Source: Methanosarcina sp. DH2 (GTDB lineage Archaea; Halobacteriota; Methanosarcinia; Methanosarcinales; Methanosarcinaceae). Taken from it: 64,000 nucleotides of DNA. The position numbers were made by a program, and so were the translations under genes. The stretch covers positions 123,875-187,874 of the forward strand of contig NZ_WJBI01000014.1 of NCBI RefSeq assembly GCF_020804225.1, in the 5' to 3' direction. Positions 27,693-36,777 of this stretch are shown one piece after another (the stretch's first letter is position 1; each line of letters begins with the position of its first letter). The notes beneath the pieces are model-generated. The model was not told the DNA's origin. It made no database searches and saw nothing but the letters and a program-made list of their open reading frames with translations.

Positions 27693-29030
27693 ATGCCGTC
27701 TGTAAAGATCAGCCGCCGTGAGTCAGGCGCTCTTATGAACTCATTAACCGCAGGAGTGGTACCCAGAATTGGTCTGCGACACATAGCTGTTGGCAGAAAA
27801 AATGAAGTAAATGCCTTTTTACATGACATTACGACCATTGAAGACGGGGGAGCATCTTTCCGCTTGGTTTCTGGGCAATACGGCAGTGGAAAAAGCTTTT
27901 TGCTGCAAATGATTCGTAACAATGCAATGGAACGGAATTTTGTAGTAGCTGATGCAGATTTGTCCCCCGAGCGCCGTCTTACCGGAACAAAGGGCCAAGG
28001 GCTTGCCACCTATCGTGAGCTTATGCAGCATCTCTCAACGCTCACAAGACCAGAAGGCGGTGCGCTTGAATCTATTCTGCAAAAGTGGATCAGTTCTTTA
28101 CAGTCCAGCATAACAAAAACAAGAGGGTTTCGTCCGGGTGACCCTGAAATTGTTGATGCTGTCAGCGGTGAAATAAGCGAAGTCTTGACCGATCTGTCTG
28201 AAATGGTATACGGTTTTGCGTTTTCTTCTGTTATTGAGGCTTACTGGCGAGGAATGAAAACTGGGGATGAAAATTTAAAGCAGGCTTCGTTGCGATGGCT
28301 TCGCGGAGAATTTGCTACAAAAACCGAAGCCCGTCAGCATCTTTCGGTGGACTGCATTATAGATGACCAGAGTTGGTATGAATTTTTAAAGTTATTTGCG
28401 GTTTTTGTAGCCAAAACTGGATATAAAGGTCTGTTGTTATTTTTGGATGAAGGCGTGAATCTTTATAAAATTACACACAAACAAGCCAGAGATAGTAACT
28501 ATGAGAAAATATTAACTATTTTTAATGATACTATGCAGGGGAAAGCGCAATATATTGGTGTTTTTCTTAGCGGTACACCTCAGTTTATTTACGACGAACG
28601 CAGGGGCCTTTTTAACTATGAAGCACTGCGCTCACGTCTTGCTGATAATCGTTTTGGTGCACAGGGTTTTGCGGATTATACGAGTCCTGTAATTAAGCTC
28701 AATCAACTCTCTGTCGAAGAGATTTACGTATTGTTACAACGGCTTTGTGAACTTCATGGTGCCCACTATTCTTACTCGTGCTCTTTTGGAGAAAACGAGC
28801 TCACTACTTTTATTAACATTGTAGTTGCACGTTTGGGTGCGGATCAATTGTTGACCCCACGTGAGATTACTAGAGATTTTTTGGGCCTTTTGAATATTCT
28901 GCATCAAAATCCCGATCTGACTTTTGATATGCTGATAGCAGAAAAAGGATTCTCAGTAAAGAGTGCTGAACTAAACCCTGAAGAGGTATCCGAAAAAGGG
29001 AATGATCTCTTCGCCGAGTTTGATATATGA
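27693..29030 (+). CDS. brxD: BrxD-like ATP-binding protein (DUF2791)
   Basis: A 445-residue P-loop ATPase of the BrxD/DUF2791 kind. IAVGRKNEVNAFL precedes Walker A SGQYGSGKSFLLQMI (~residues 62-76), and FVVADADLSPERRL is the family block right after it. Walker B is LLLFLDEGVNLYK (~248-260), and a sensor strand is IGVFLSGTPQF. AGGAGA precedes ATG 27693. Its ATG lies 13 bp after the TerB gene, and its own end overlaps the helicase start (ATGA). BrxD is known from type 2 and type 6 BREX, not from type 1. Here it lies beside a type-1-like locus on the opposite strand. Confidence 0.8.
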   Translation: MPSVKISRRESGALMNSLTAGVVPRIGLRHIAVGRKNEVNAFLHDITTIEDGGASFRLVSGQYGSGKSFLLQMIRNNAMERNFVVADADLSPERRLTGTKGQGLATYRELMQHLSTLTRPEGGALESILQKWISSLQSSITKTRGFRPGDPEIVDAVSGEISEVLTDLSEMVYGFAFSSVIEAYWRGMKTGDENLKQASLRWLRGEFATKTEARQHLSVDCIIDDQSWYEFLKLFAVFVAKTGYKGLLLFLDEGVNLYKITHKQARDSNYEKILTIFNDTMQGKAQYIGVFLSGTPQFIYDERRGLFNYEALRSRLADNRFGAQGFADYTSPVIKLNQLSVEEIYVLLQRLCELHGAHYSYSCSFGENELTTFINIVVARLGADQLLTPREITRDFLGLLNILHQNPDLTFDMLIAEKGFSVKSAELNPEEVSEKGNDLFAEFDI

Positions 29031-31195
29031 GCAAGACTGCTTTTGAGCGCTATGCGCCATTTATACAGGAATATATTTATCGAAAACAGTGGACAGATCT
29101 GCGTGAGGTTCAGGTAGAAGCTTGTGAAGCAATTCTGGACACAGATGATCATGTTATCATCGCTTCGGCAACCGCTTCTGGCAAAACAGAAGCGGCCTTT
29201 TTTCCCATATTGACCTCCCTTTATCAAAATCATCCGGATACAATTGGCGTGATGTATATTGGACCGTTGAAAGCGCTGATTAACGACCAATTTGAAAGGC
29301 TTAGCGGACTGCTTGAGGAAAGCTACATCCCTGTCTGGCCTTGGCATGGGGATGTATCGCAATCGGTGAAAAAACGTGCGCTAAAAGAAGCGCAGGGAGT
29401 ACTCCAAATTACACCTGAATCACTTGAAGCATTGCTGATGCTGCATCCCGGTGATGCAACGCGATTGTTCTCTGATTTGCGGTTTATAATCATCGATGAA
29501 ATTCATGCGCTTATGGGAACAGATCGTGGTCTGCAAGTGCTTTGTCTCTTATCACGGTTAGAAAAAGTTGCAAGCTGTAAACCTAGACGTGTTGGACTTT
29601 CCGCAACGCTGTATGACTATGAACCGGCCATGCAATTTTTAGCAGCAGGAAGCAACCGAAAAGTACGGGCAGTGGGTATCAAGCACCACCAACGGACGAT
29701 TTCATTGTGCGCCGAAAGTTTTGTCCTACCTGATGACCCTGAAGAAGCTGAAAAAGTTATGCAGGAATATAATGATTTTCTCTATGAAAACTGCCATAGT
29801 AAGAAGTGCCTGATTTTTACCAATAGTAGAAGTGACGCAGAAAAAACTATTGCCGATATGAAAGAAATAGCACTGAAGAAGAATGAGAGAGATGTATTTT
29901 ATGTCCATCACGGCAGTGTTTCAGCCGCACTGCGGCATGAAGCGGAATCTGCTTTGAGGGACAGTAATGGACCTACCGTTGCAGCTGCCACACTGACATT
30001 GGAACTGGGCATCGATATTGGCGACCTGGATTCCACTATACAAATTGGCGCACCCTATTCCTGCGCAAGCTTTGTGCAGCGTCTTGGACGCTCCGGAAGA
30101 CGCAGCGGAAAATCGCAAATGATGTTTCTTGACGTATATGAGCCATCAGACAGAAACCCTTTTGAGCAAATGCCATGGGAATTATTGCGTGCCATTGCAA
30201 TCATTCAGCTTTATCTTGAGGAGCGCTGGGTAGAACCATTTGAGCTTAAGGCAAAACCTTTCAGTCTGTTGGTGCATCAAACGCTCAGCACTTTAATGAC
30301 ATTTGGTGAACTCAGTCCCTCTGCACTGGCGAGAAACGTCTTGATGCTTCCCGCATTCCATAGTACAGTCAGCCAAGAGGAATATCGCGAACTACTGCGG
30401 CACATGCTGGCAAATGACTATTTGCAGCGTATTGAGGGCGGAAACATCATCGTTGGCTTAAAAGGCGAAAGGGTTGCAAATCACTATTCTTTCTATGCGG
30501 TATTTCAAGATGAGCAGGCCTATCGTGTGCACAGTCAAGACGGCGAAATCGGTACATTGGACAGCTGTCCAATTGTAGGTGAAGTCTTCATTTTGGCTGG
30601 TCGAACATGGAAGGTACGCGATGTTGATGAGGAGCGTAAAATCATATATGTTAACCCTGTAAAAAACAACCGCATACCAAGTTGGAAAGGTTCTGGAGGA
30701 CATATCCATACGAAAATTATCCGGAGAATTGGGCAAATTTTGAGGGAGGATATTCAATATAGTTATTTGCAACCAAAAGCATCGCAGGTCATTGATGATG
30801 CTCGCTTTATTGCCAGAGAAGCAGGGATACTGCAAAAAAGTATTATTCCCTATGCTGAGCGATCATTTTACTTGTGTCCATGGGTAGGAAGTAAAACGTT
30901 ACAGACAATTAAGAATCTGCTGGCGTGCAGTCTAAAAGATTCGCTTCAAATTTATTCTGTTTTTGGAGGACATCATTATTTGCAGATAACGAGTGACCTG
31001 TCTATAGCCGAGTTTACCGATAAGCTGTCCAAGCTTCAAATTAACTTCAATGACCCCGATATGGTACTACCCGAAAATCAAGTACCAAGGGTTGATAAAT
31101 ATGATAAGATGGTTCCTGATGAATTATTGCGAATGGCGTTTCTTTGTAATGAATTGGACGTGAAAGCGGCCGTTGAGGTACTGAAAGGACTATAA
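29027..31195 (+). CDS. brxHI: BrxHI-like DEAD/DEAH (Lhr-type) helicase
   Basis: A 722-residue SF2 helicase. Walker A is ASATASGKTEAAFFP (~41-55), motif Ia is YIGPLKALINDQ, motif II is FIIIDEIHALMG (~149-160), motif III is GLSATL, motif V is AAATLTLELGIDIGDL and motif VI is FVQRLGRSGRRSG (~345-357). A C-terminal domain of about 330 residues follows, as in Lhr-type BrxHI proteins. It overlaps the BrxD gene by 4 bp and closes the operon. It presumably remodels nucleic acid for the BrxD ATPase. Only a few bases after its stop the sequence turns into a cas1 remnant, so the 3' edge of the acquired module lies at about 31,196. Confidence 0.85.
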   Translation: MSKTAFERYAPFIQEYIYRKQWTDLREVQVEACEAILDTDDHVIIASATASGKTEAAFFPILTSLYQNHPDTIGVMYIGPLKALINDQFERLSGLLEESYIPVWPWHGDVSQSVKKRALKEAQGVLQITPESLEALLMLHPGDATRLFSDLRFIIIDEIHALMGTDRGLQVLCLLSRLEKVASCKPRRVGLSATLYDYEPAMQFLAAGSNRKVRAVGIKHHQRTISLCAESFVLPDDPEEAEKVMQEYNDFLYENCHSKKCLIFTNSRSDAEKTIADMKEIALKKNERDVFYVHHGSVSAALRHEAESALRDSNGPTVAAATLTLELGIDIGDLDSTIQIGAPYSCASFVQRLGRSGRRSGKSQMMFLDVYEPSDRNPFEQMPWELLRAIAIIQLYLEERWVEPFELKAKPFSLLVHQTLSTLMTFGELSPSALARNVLMLPAFHSTVSQEEYRELLRHMLANDYLQRIEGGNIIVGLKGERVANHYSFYAVFQDEQAYRVHSQDGEIGTLDSCPIVGEVFILAGRTWKVRDVDEERKIIYVNPVKNNRIPSWKGSGGHIHTKIIRRIGQILREDIQYSYLQPKASQVIDDARFIAREAGILQKSIIPYAERSFYLCPWVGSKTLQTIKNLLACSLKDSLQIYSVFGGHHYLQITSDLSIAEFTDKLSKLQINFNDPDMVLPENQVPRVDKYDKMVPDELLRMAFLCNELDVKAAVEVLKGL

Positions 31196-31198
31196 TAA

Positions 31199-31373
31199 TA
31201 GATATTGATAGTATTGTCATTTATGGCAGGAAAGGGGAACCTTACTCTGGATGCTGTCCGATGGTTGATTAAGCATAATGTTCAGATTTCTATTCTTAAT
31301 TGGGATGGCAAGCTCTTGACAACAACGCTTCCTCCTGAAAGTGCAAATGTAAAAACAAAGTTTGCTCAGTATC
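31199..31373 (+). pseudogene. cas1: Fragment of cas1, frameshifted and truncated
   Basis: Two overlapping frames together read IDSIVIYGRKG and then NLTLDAVRWLIKHNVQI, LNWDGKLL and PPESANVKTKFAQY. This is the end of the beta domain and the linker of a Cas1 integrase. An extra G at the run 31234-31237 breaks the frame, the N-terminus is missing at the BrxHI boundary, and the rest is cut off at the inverted-repeat element. No catalytic residues, cas2 or CRISPR repeats remain. The match is by memory of Cas1 sequences but the run is distinctive. Confidence 0.72.
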
Positions 31374-31663
31374 ACTCACATTTCGACCCCCTCCCAAAAA
31401 ACACAACTTAATTTTTTTATTCACACAGTTTATAATTAATTTTACTCTCGTTTACACATCAATAGCTCAAGCTTATCTAAATATAGATACCAATTCATAA
31501 ATTTTTATTTGTTTTTCTAAATTTGACCTGGCTTTTTTTGAACATTGTGGTATTCAAGCCAAAATCATTGATTTTGTTGAGCATGTGTCCACAGTTGATC
31601 CAATAAGTTTATTCAGTTGTTGCAAAAATCACCTTATTTTTGAGAGGGGGTCGAAATGTGAGT
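31374..31663. mobile_element. 290-bp element with 24-bp terminal inverted repeats
   Basis: The left end ACTCACATTTCGACCCCCTC (31374-31393, continuing CCA) is matched by the inverse at 31640-31663 with one mismatch in 24. The inside is AT-rich. In its right half one frame, from about 31518 and running through the right terminal repeat, looks coding (FDLAFFEHCGIQAKIIDFV). It could be a deleted IS or a MITE. It lies exactly where the cas1 fragment ends, so it probably caused or followed that break. Confidence 0.6.
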
Positions 31664-31764
31664 ATGAACATAACACTGATATAATTATTCATTTCAGCCG
31701 ATAATTTGCTGCTTTCAGCAAGATATGCTGACGTAATTTGATCGTATCCTTCTTTGGTGAGACA
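31664..31764. other. Gap before brxL
   Basis: About 100 bp between the repeat element and the brxL stop codon; no gene. A short plus-strand frame continues from the element into this gap and ends near 31690. Confidence 0.3.
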
Positions 31765-33813
31765 TTAAATCAACGCCATCGACTTATAAACCGCATCAAT
31801 CGGATCTTCATAAAACGAAATCTGGAACTTACTGAAAAGGTCTGGAGGTACTGTTGCAATCTTTCCCGCAGAGGCAATAGGAATCAGAACCCTTTTTGCT
31901 CCGGCATCAAGACATACCTGTAAAAGGCCTGCAAGATTTTCAAGTACAGCTACAGACCCTCCAATTGTCATACTTCCGAGAATGGCAGTCTGCTCCTGAA
32001 GCGGCCTTTCCAATGCTCCTGAACAGAGGCTTATGAAAGCTGCAAGGGCGAGTTCCTCAGACATGCCCACCCCATACAGGTCCTGGACGTGCAAAAAGTA
32101 GTCTTTTTCTTTTACGGAGATGCTCTGGCTTATGGATTTTGCGTTGGCCCTGAAGTAATTAAAAGCTGTTTTTATTGACTCTTTGGCCTGAGAATTTGAA
32201 CCCGTGCCTGATTTTTCGTATTTTCCCGAGCCGGATACTACCTGGACTTCAAACTTGTAGGCCCCAATCTTGCCAGATTCCGTAGCAGCAACTGCATAGG
32301 CTTCTCCGGGCTTTGTGATGCCTGCGGGGATGATCTTGTTTCCGCCGCTTTCGGGCACGGACACGAAGGCTTCTGTCAGGTTTTCATTGTCAATGTAGGA
32401 GAAATTCACATCGAAAAACTCGATTCCTCCTATTTTTTTGAGCTGCTCTTTTACACGCCTTCGACCTACGAGAGCGTATTCAAGGATCTCCTGCGCCTGC
32501 TCTCTGGTGATATTCTCATCCGGGTAGATGAGTTTCATAAGGCCTGAGAAGGTCTTTTTAACCGCAATTACATCACGCTGGTTCAGGTTGTTTCCGAGTT
32601 TAAAGAACCTGTTTATATTGTCGGCATAGGACCGCTTCCTCATTTCCCGGAAGAATTCTGCAATATAGTCAACTATGAATCCATACCTGTCTGTAAAGTG
32701 TTCAGGCCTGAACTTCGGGATTTCCCAGCCAGGGATGTAGTAGTGCATCCTGTCAAAAAAGGCGGTATCGCTGTTCATGGCGTCAGGGAAGGGAGAAAAG
32801 AGGTTTGAAGTCTTTATTAAGGACTCTATACTCTGGTTGACATTTCCAACAAAGACGATTGACGCATTTGCATTCTTTTGCTCTTTTCCTCTTGCAAAAG
32901 AGCCTGAGGCCATGTAGTCTTTGAGGATCTGGATTCCGTCTTTGTCTTTGAAACGGATTCCTGCAACTTCATCAAATGCCACAACGTCCCAGAACCCCAC
33001 AAGCCCTACCTGTCGGGTGGACATGTTGTAGAAGAGGTTTGCAACTGTGGTCTGCCCCCCGGAGATCAGGATGGTGTTTGGGGATATTTCCTTGTAAACG
33101 TGAGATTTTCCTGTGCTTTTCGGGCCGAGTTCGCAGAGGTTGTAGTTATTTTCGACAAGAGGAACAAGCCTTTCGAGCATATGCCATTTGAGGGGAGTTT
33201 CAAGCTGGGTGGGCTCCATCCCAATGCTTCTCATCAGGACGTCGATCCACTCATCTTTAGTGAAGTTTTTCCTTTCCACCAGGATCTCCTGAAGGTTCAT
33301 ATTAGGGATCTGGATAGGTTTCAGGCTGGAGATGACGAATGGCGAAGAAGCTGATTCTGTAGAGTACTCCATCTTGATCATGCACCAGATTCCGCCGCCT
33401 AGAAGCTTATCGTATTTTATTACATAATCAGAGTCAATCTCAATGTTTTTAAGCCCAAGGTTGGAGAACTCAGCTTCGTAGACGTCTCTCCTTTCATTGA
33501 GTGTGACCGTGATCTTATCAATAATGGTATAGTATCCTGTCTCCCTGATCCTTGATTTGATCTTTTCGGCTTCATCAGACCTCACATAGTTCTGGGACAG
33601 GATATTTTTGACCTTCTGGACGCCTTCCTTAATTACATCCTCGTCATCATCTGCGCAGTAGGAGCCTAGAAGGTATTCCAGTACATAGACAGGGACGTTG
33701 TGCCCGACCTTCAACAGCTTTGTGAGGTCTTTTCTCACAACCCTGCCTGAGAAGTACTGATTTAATTTTCGGTCTGTTTCAAGGCTTACTGTTTCGAGAT
33801 CTGCTTCAACCAT
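31765..33813 (-). CDS. brxL: BREX protein BrxL (Lon-like AAA+ protease-type)
   Basis: A 682-residue BrxL. The N-terminal region (LNQYFSGRVVRKDLTKLLK, then LLGSYCADDDEDVIKEG) is characteristic of the family. The AAA+ core has Walker A LGPKSTGKSHVY (~residues 240-251) and a Walker B region VVAFDEVAGIRF. The C-terminus is the Lon-like domain (ILGSMTIGGSVAVLENLAG, with GAKRVLIP after it), holding the Ser and Lys positions. The family length is normal (~670-690). BrxL is the last gene of type 1 BREX and here follows pglZ by 63 bp. It is a DNA-binding ring essential in several BREX systems for phage restriction. Confidence 0.92.
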   Translation of the reverse strand: MVEADLETVSLETDRKLNQYFSGRVVRKDLTKLLKVGHNVPVYVLEYLLGSYCADDDEDVIKEGVQKVKNILSQNYVRSDEAEKIKSRIRETGYYTIIDKITVTLNERRDVYEAEFSNLGLKNIEIDSDYVIKYDKLLGGGIWCMIKMEYSTESASSPFVISSLKPIQIPNMNLQEILVERKNFTKDEWIDVLMRSIGMEPTQLETPLKWHMLERLVPLVENNYNLCELGPKSTGKSHVYKEISPNTILISGGQTTVANLFYNMSTRQVGLVGFWDVVAFDEVAGIRFKDKDGIQILKDYMASGSFARGKEQKNANASIVFVGNVNQSIESLIKTSNLFSPFPDAMNSDTAFFDRMHYYIPGWEIPKFRPEHFTDRYGFIVDYIAEFFREMRKRSYADNINRFFKLGNNLNQRDVIAVKKTFSGLMKLIYPDENITREQAQEILEYALVGRRRVKEQLKKIGGIEFFDVNFSYIDNENLTEAFVSVPESGGNKIIPAGITKPGEAYAVAATESGKIGAYKFEVQVVSGSGKYEKSGTGSNSQAKESIKTAFNYFRANAKSISQSISVKEKDYFLHVQDLYGVGMSEELALAAFISLCSGALERPLQEQTAILGSMTIGGSVAVLENLAGLLQVCLDAGAKRVLIPIASAGKIATVPPDLFSKFQISFYEDPIDAVYKSMALI

Positions 33814-33876
33814 TTTATCCTGTCCCTAAAAACTTTTTTTATTCCTGAATCTTTATGCCTGATTCACTTTTTCAAT

Positions 33877-36576
33877 TTAAAAGTCATCAAAATCGCCGAT
33901 TAAAAGGTCAAGTTCGAATGGAATCCGGGCAATATCTTTGATTTCATTTGTGTCTTCATCAATCAATCTAAGGTAATATGTTTTATTTTCGAGACCGTTG
34001 CCAAGAGTAAGTATAACAGTGTACTGCCTTTCTTCAGGCTCATCGGATTCACTGTTGGCAATAACGATTTTTTCGTCACTGACCATTTTCTCCTGCTCAG
34101 CATCAATATCCCAGAGTGAAGCTCTGAAGGTACGGGGTTTCAGCTTATCAGTCACTTTTTCGGTCTGGAAAATCCTTACTTTAAACTTGCTGCTTGTGAT
34201 CTTTTTCCGGTCATTTATTACCGAGACATTGACTTTGCCGTATTTGATGCCTTTCTTTTCCAGGGTTTTTTCATTCCTCCGATGGTTATATGTCAGAACT
34301 GGAATGACAATTTCCTGAGGAGAGGCTCCTCCATGCACGAAATTGAGCCCGCCTCCCTGGAGCTTGAACCTGAGGTCAGTCTTTGGGACATAGGCAAAGA
34401 GGGAGGAATGTTCCTGCCCGAGCATATGGCGCATGTCAAAGCTGTGTATGTTATCCAGTGAATTATCCGGTGCAAGCTCCTGGTCACTCAGGATAAACCT
34501 CTTTGTGGTATCAATTATGCGGGTTTTGTCAAACGATGAGGTTTCTACCTTATCCACATTTTCCATATTATCTCTTCTGTACAGGAAACCATGATCCGCT
34601 GTGACAATGATGTTGGTCGTGTTTAGGGTTTCACTCAGATGCTTGACCATTTTCTTGATTTCAAAAACTGTTTCTTCCACGGCATTGAAAACGCTGTTTT
34701 CCGAGGACTGCTTATCCCCGGTTGAGTCTATCTTATTGTGATATATGTAAAGGACTCTTTTTCCTTTGATCAGTTCTCTTGCCTCTTCCCGGCTGAATTT
34801 AATAAAGTCTTCATAGTTCAGTGCAAGTGAGCCTTCACATTTACTCTGCAGTATTTTGTTCCTTTTTTCAAGTCCTTCGGAACTTATGCCGTCCACAAAG
34901 ATTTCTTTCCCTCTGTATTCCAGCGCATTATGCGGGAGTAAACTTGCCATTCCAAACTTCGTATATGAGGGTAAGACTCCTGCCATGTAGCTGAGTTCGG
35001 GAATTCCCCAGGTATCTTTGTTGAGGGTTTCAAAAAGCTCGGCAGCTGCCTCGTAGCGCAGTGCATCGGAAATGATAACTGCAACTTTACTCCTGTCATC
35101 TTTTTGCAGAATCTTGTTTACATGCTGTTTGTAGAAGTCTTTCTGGCTTTCTGCAAGCTCAATCTTCCATTGCCCTTTAAGATCAGATTCAATAAGGCTA
35201 CTCCATTTCAATAACAGTCTTCCGAGCAGCTTGTTTGTGTAGAGGTCTTCGACCTGGGGCCTCAGGTTTTTCTTCAGGATGTCCTTTTCCTGCTCTTTAT
35301 CATAGTAATAGTAGAATTTCCTGTAGAAGTAATCGATCTGGTAGTAGGTCTTAGCATACGCTTTGAATAACTCATACAAACTGGGGGTGTTTTCAAGCGC
35401 ATCAGCTTCTTTTGGATTATCATAGTATTCCCTGGAAAACCGGAAGAGCTTAACCGCATATTCAAGCGCATTGTAGATGTTTTCGTATTCGGAAAACCAG
35501 TGTTTTGTCCGGCGGGTGTCGATCCAGGAAAGATAGTTTTTGAAATCCTCTTCAGTCGAATCTACCGGACTGTTTAGGGACTTGAGTATCTGAAGGATTA
35601 CAACTCTGTCAAAGGTTTCCACGGCTTCAGCTTCAAGGTAGGTCTGGACATCATGTTTATCAAGTTCTGTCTGCAGGTTTTTTTCCAGATCCTGACCATT
35701 TTCTGCAAGCATTTCCCTGGTATATTTCTCAAACGTTTTGGAATCCCGTGAGCTGTCCATCCAGTGCTTGAGGAAGATCTGGCACTCATTTTCCTTCCGG
35801 TCAACATACTGGTCATAGCCTGAGAGGAAAATTCCGGAATACCGCTTCATATGCGTGATCAGGAAACTCAGGAAAAGCTTCTTCAGGGTAGGATTTTTTG
35901 TCGAAAACCCAAAGTCCTCCTCAGCCAGTTCCCAGAAGTTTTCATCCAGCCCGAATTTTGAGATATTCTCCCAGACCGGGTTTTCGGCTTCTTCCAGGGA
36001 TTTGAGCATGATGTCCCTTACAATCTGTTTGAAATCAAGGGCCTGTGTCTTTGAAAAAACAGCCAGCATGCCCAGAATGAACTCTTTTTCCCTCCAGTCC
36101 CGCTGGTGGAGCTTCTTTAAGGGCTGGACTCTTTCTTTCTGGTTGCCAAAGAATTTCTCGTATTTTGTGAAGAAGTCGTCCAACTCATGCCCGTCAATTT
36201 CAAATTCGCTCTTGATGTCCGAAATTCGGTTGTTTTCAAATCTGGATGAATAGAGCTGGATATCAAAAAGCCAGTTGTCTTCGTGTGCCCTTTCTTTTTC
36301 CGGGCAGTAGATAAGGTAATTTGACCCCTGGTCTTCGACTTCAAGGAGTTTTTTAGTTTCAAAATAGTTATTGTCAAGGATATGGAATTTGATTGCCTGT
36401 TCTTCCAGGACCTGTATTATTTCTTCAAGCTCTTCTCCGGGAGCCTGCTTCTCCTGGTCCCAGGCGGTTTTGTCTCTGTCATACCAGAAAACTATTTTTC
36501 TCTTTTCATAGTCTTTCAGTTCCGAAGGGGAGAATTTCTTGAGTATACTCTGGCTTGTTTTTTCTACGTTGACCAT
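33877..36576 (-). CDS. pglZ: BREX alkaline-phosphatase-like protein PglZ
   Basis: A protein of about 899 residues, taken from ATG 36576 (MVNVEKTSQSILKKF) because PglZ proteins begin about 30 residues before the KIVFWYD block; an in-frame start 15 codons upstream at 36621 is also open. After KIVFWYDRD come a helical half and the phosphatase-fold metal motifs: VAVIISDALRYEAAAEL (~residues 490-506), IIVTADHGFLYRRD (~640) and VHGGASPQEIVIPVL (~730). The C-terminus is a beta-rich domain. It forms a two-gene operon with brxL. It faces a divergent TPR gene, so it is separated from brxB-brxC-pglX by about 4.7 kb. Confidence 0.92.
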   Translation of the reverse strand: MVNVEKTSQSILKKFSPSELKDYEKRKIVFWYDRDKTAWDQEKQAPGEELEEIIQVLEEQAIKFHILDNNYFETKKLLEVEDQGSNYLIYCPEKERAHEDNWLFDIQLYSSRFENNRISDIKSEFEIDGHELDDFFTKYEKFFGNQKERVQPLKKLHQRDWREKEFILGMLAVFSKTQALDFKQIVRDIMLKSLEEAENPVWENISKFGLDENFWELAEEDFGFSTKNPTLKKLFLSFLITHMKRYSGIFLSGYDQYVDRKENECQIFLKHWMDSSRDSKTFEKYTREMLAENGQDLEKNLQTELDKHDVQTYLEAEAVETFDRVVILQILKSLNSPVDSTEEDFKNYLSWIDTRRTKHWFSEYENIYNALEYAVKLFRFSREYYDNPKEADALENTPSLYELFKAYAKTYYQIDYFYRKFYYYYDKEQEKDILKKNLRPQVEDLYTNKLLGRLLLKWSSLIESDLKGQWKIELAESQKDFYKQHVNKILQKDDRSKVAVIISDALRYEAAAELFETLNKDTWGIPELSYMAGVLPSYTKFGMASLLPHNALEYRGKEIFVDGISSEGLEKRNKILQSKCEGSLALNYEDFIKFSREEARELIKGKRVLYIYHNKIDSTGDKQSSENSVFNAVEETVFEIKKMVKHLSETLNTTNIIVTADHGFLYRRDNMENVDKVETSSFDKTRIIDTTKRFILSDQELAPDNSLDNIHSFDMRHMLGQEHSSLFAYVPKTDLRFKLQGGGLNFVHGGASPQEIVIPVLTYNHRRNEKTLEKKGIKYGKVNVSVINDRKKITSSKFKVRIFQTEKVTDKLKPRTFRASLWDIDAEQEKMVSDEKIVIANSESDEPEERQYTVILTLGNGLENKTYYLRLIDEDTNEIKDIARIPFELDLLIGDFDDF

Positions 36577-36777
36577 GAAAATCCATATCCTGTGTTCCTT
36601 CTCAAGGTTTTTAGTAAGCATTGAAGGTTTAGATACTTTATGATTGTATGATTCGGTTCAATTGTAAGCACATAAATGCATAAAGCTTTCTTTATATACT
36701 TTAGTTTCATAATTTGTATATAATTGTCTTTTATTAAATAACGAAATATAGAATATTCTAATAATCCTAGTGGTATT

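Noticed and set aside
31199..31700. A CRISPR array beside the cas1 remnant
   Set aside because: No regularly spaced repeat of 24-40 bp is present; only one inverted pair (31374/31640) is seen.
31738..31923. Plus-strand 61-codon frame over the brxL end
   Set aside because: Antisense to the conserved C-terminus of BrxL; no ribosome site.
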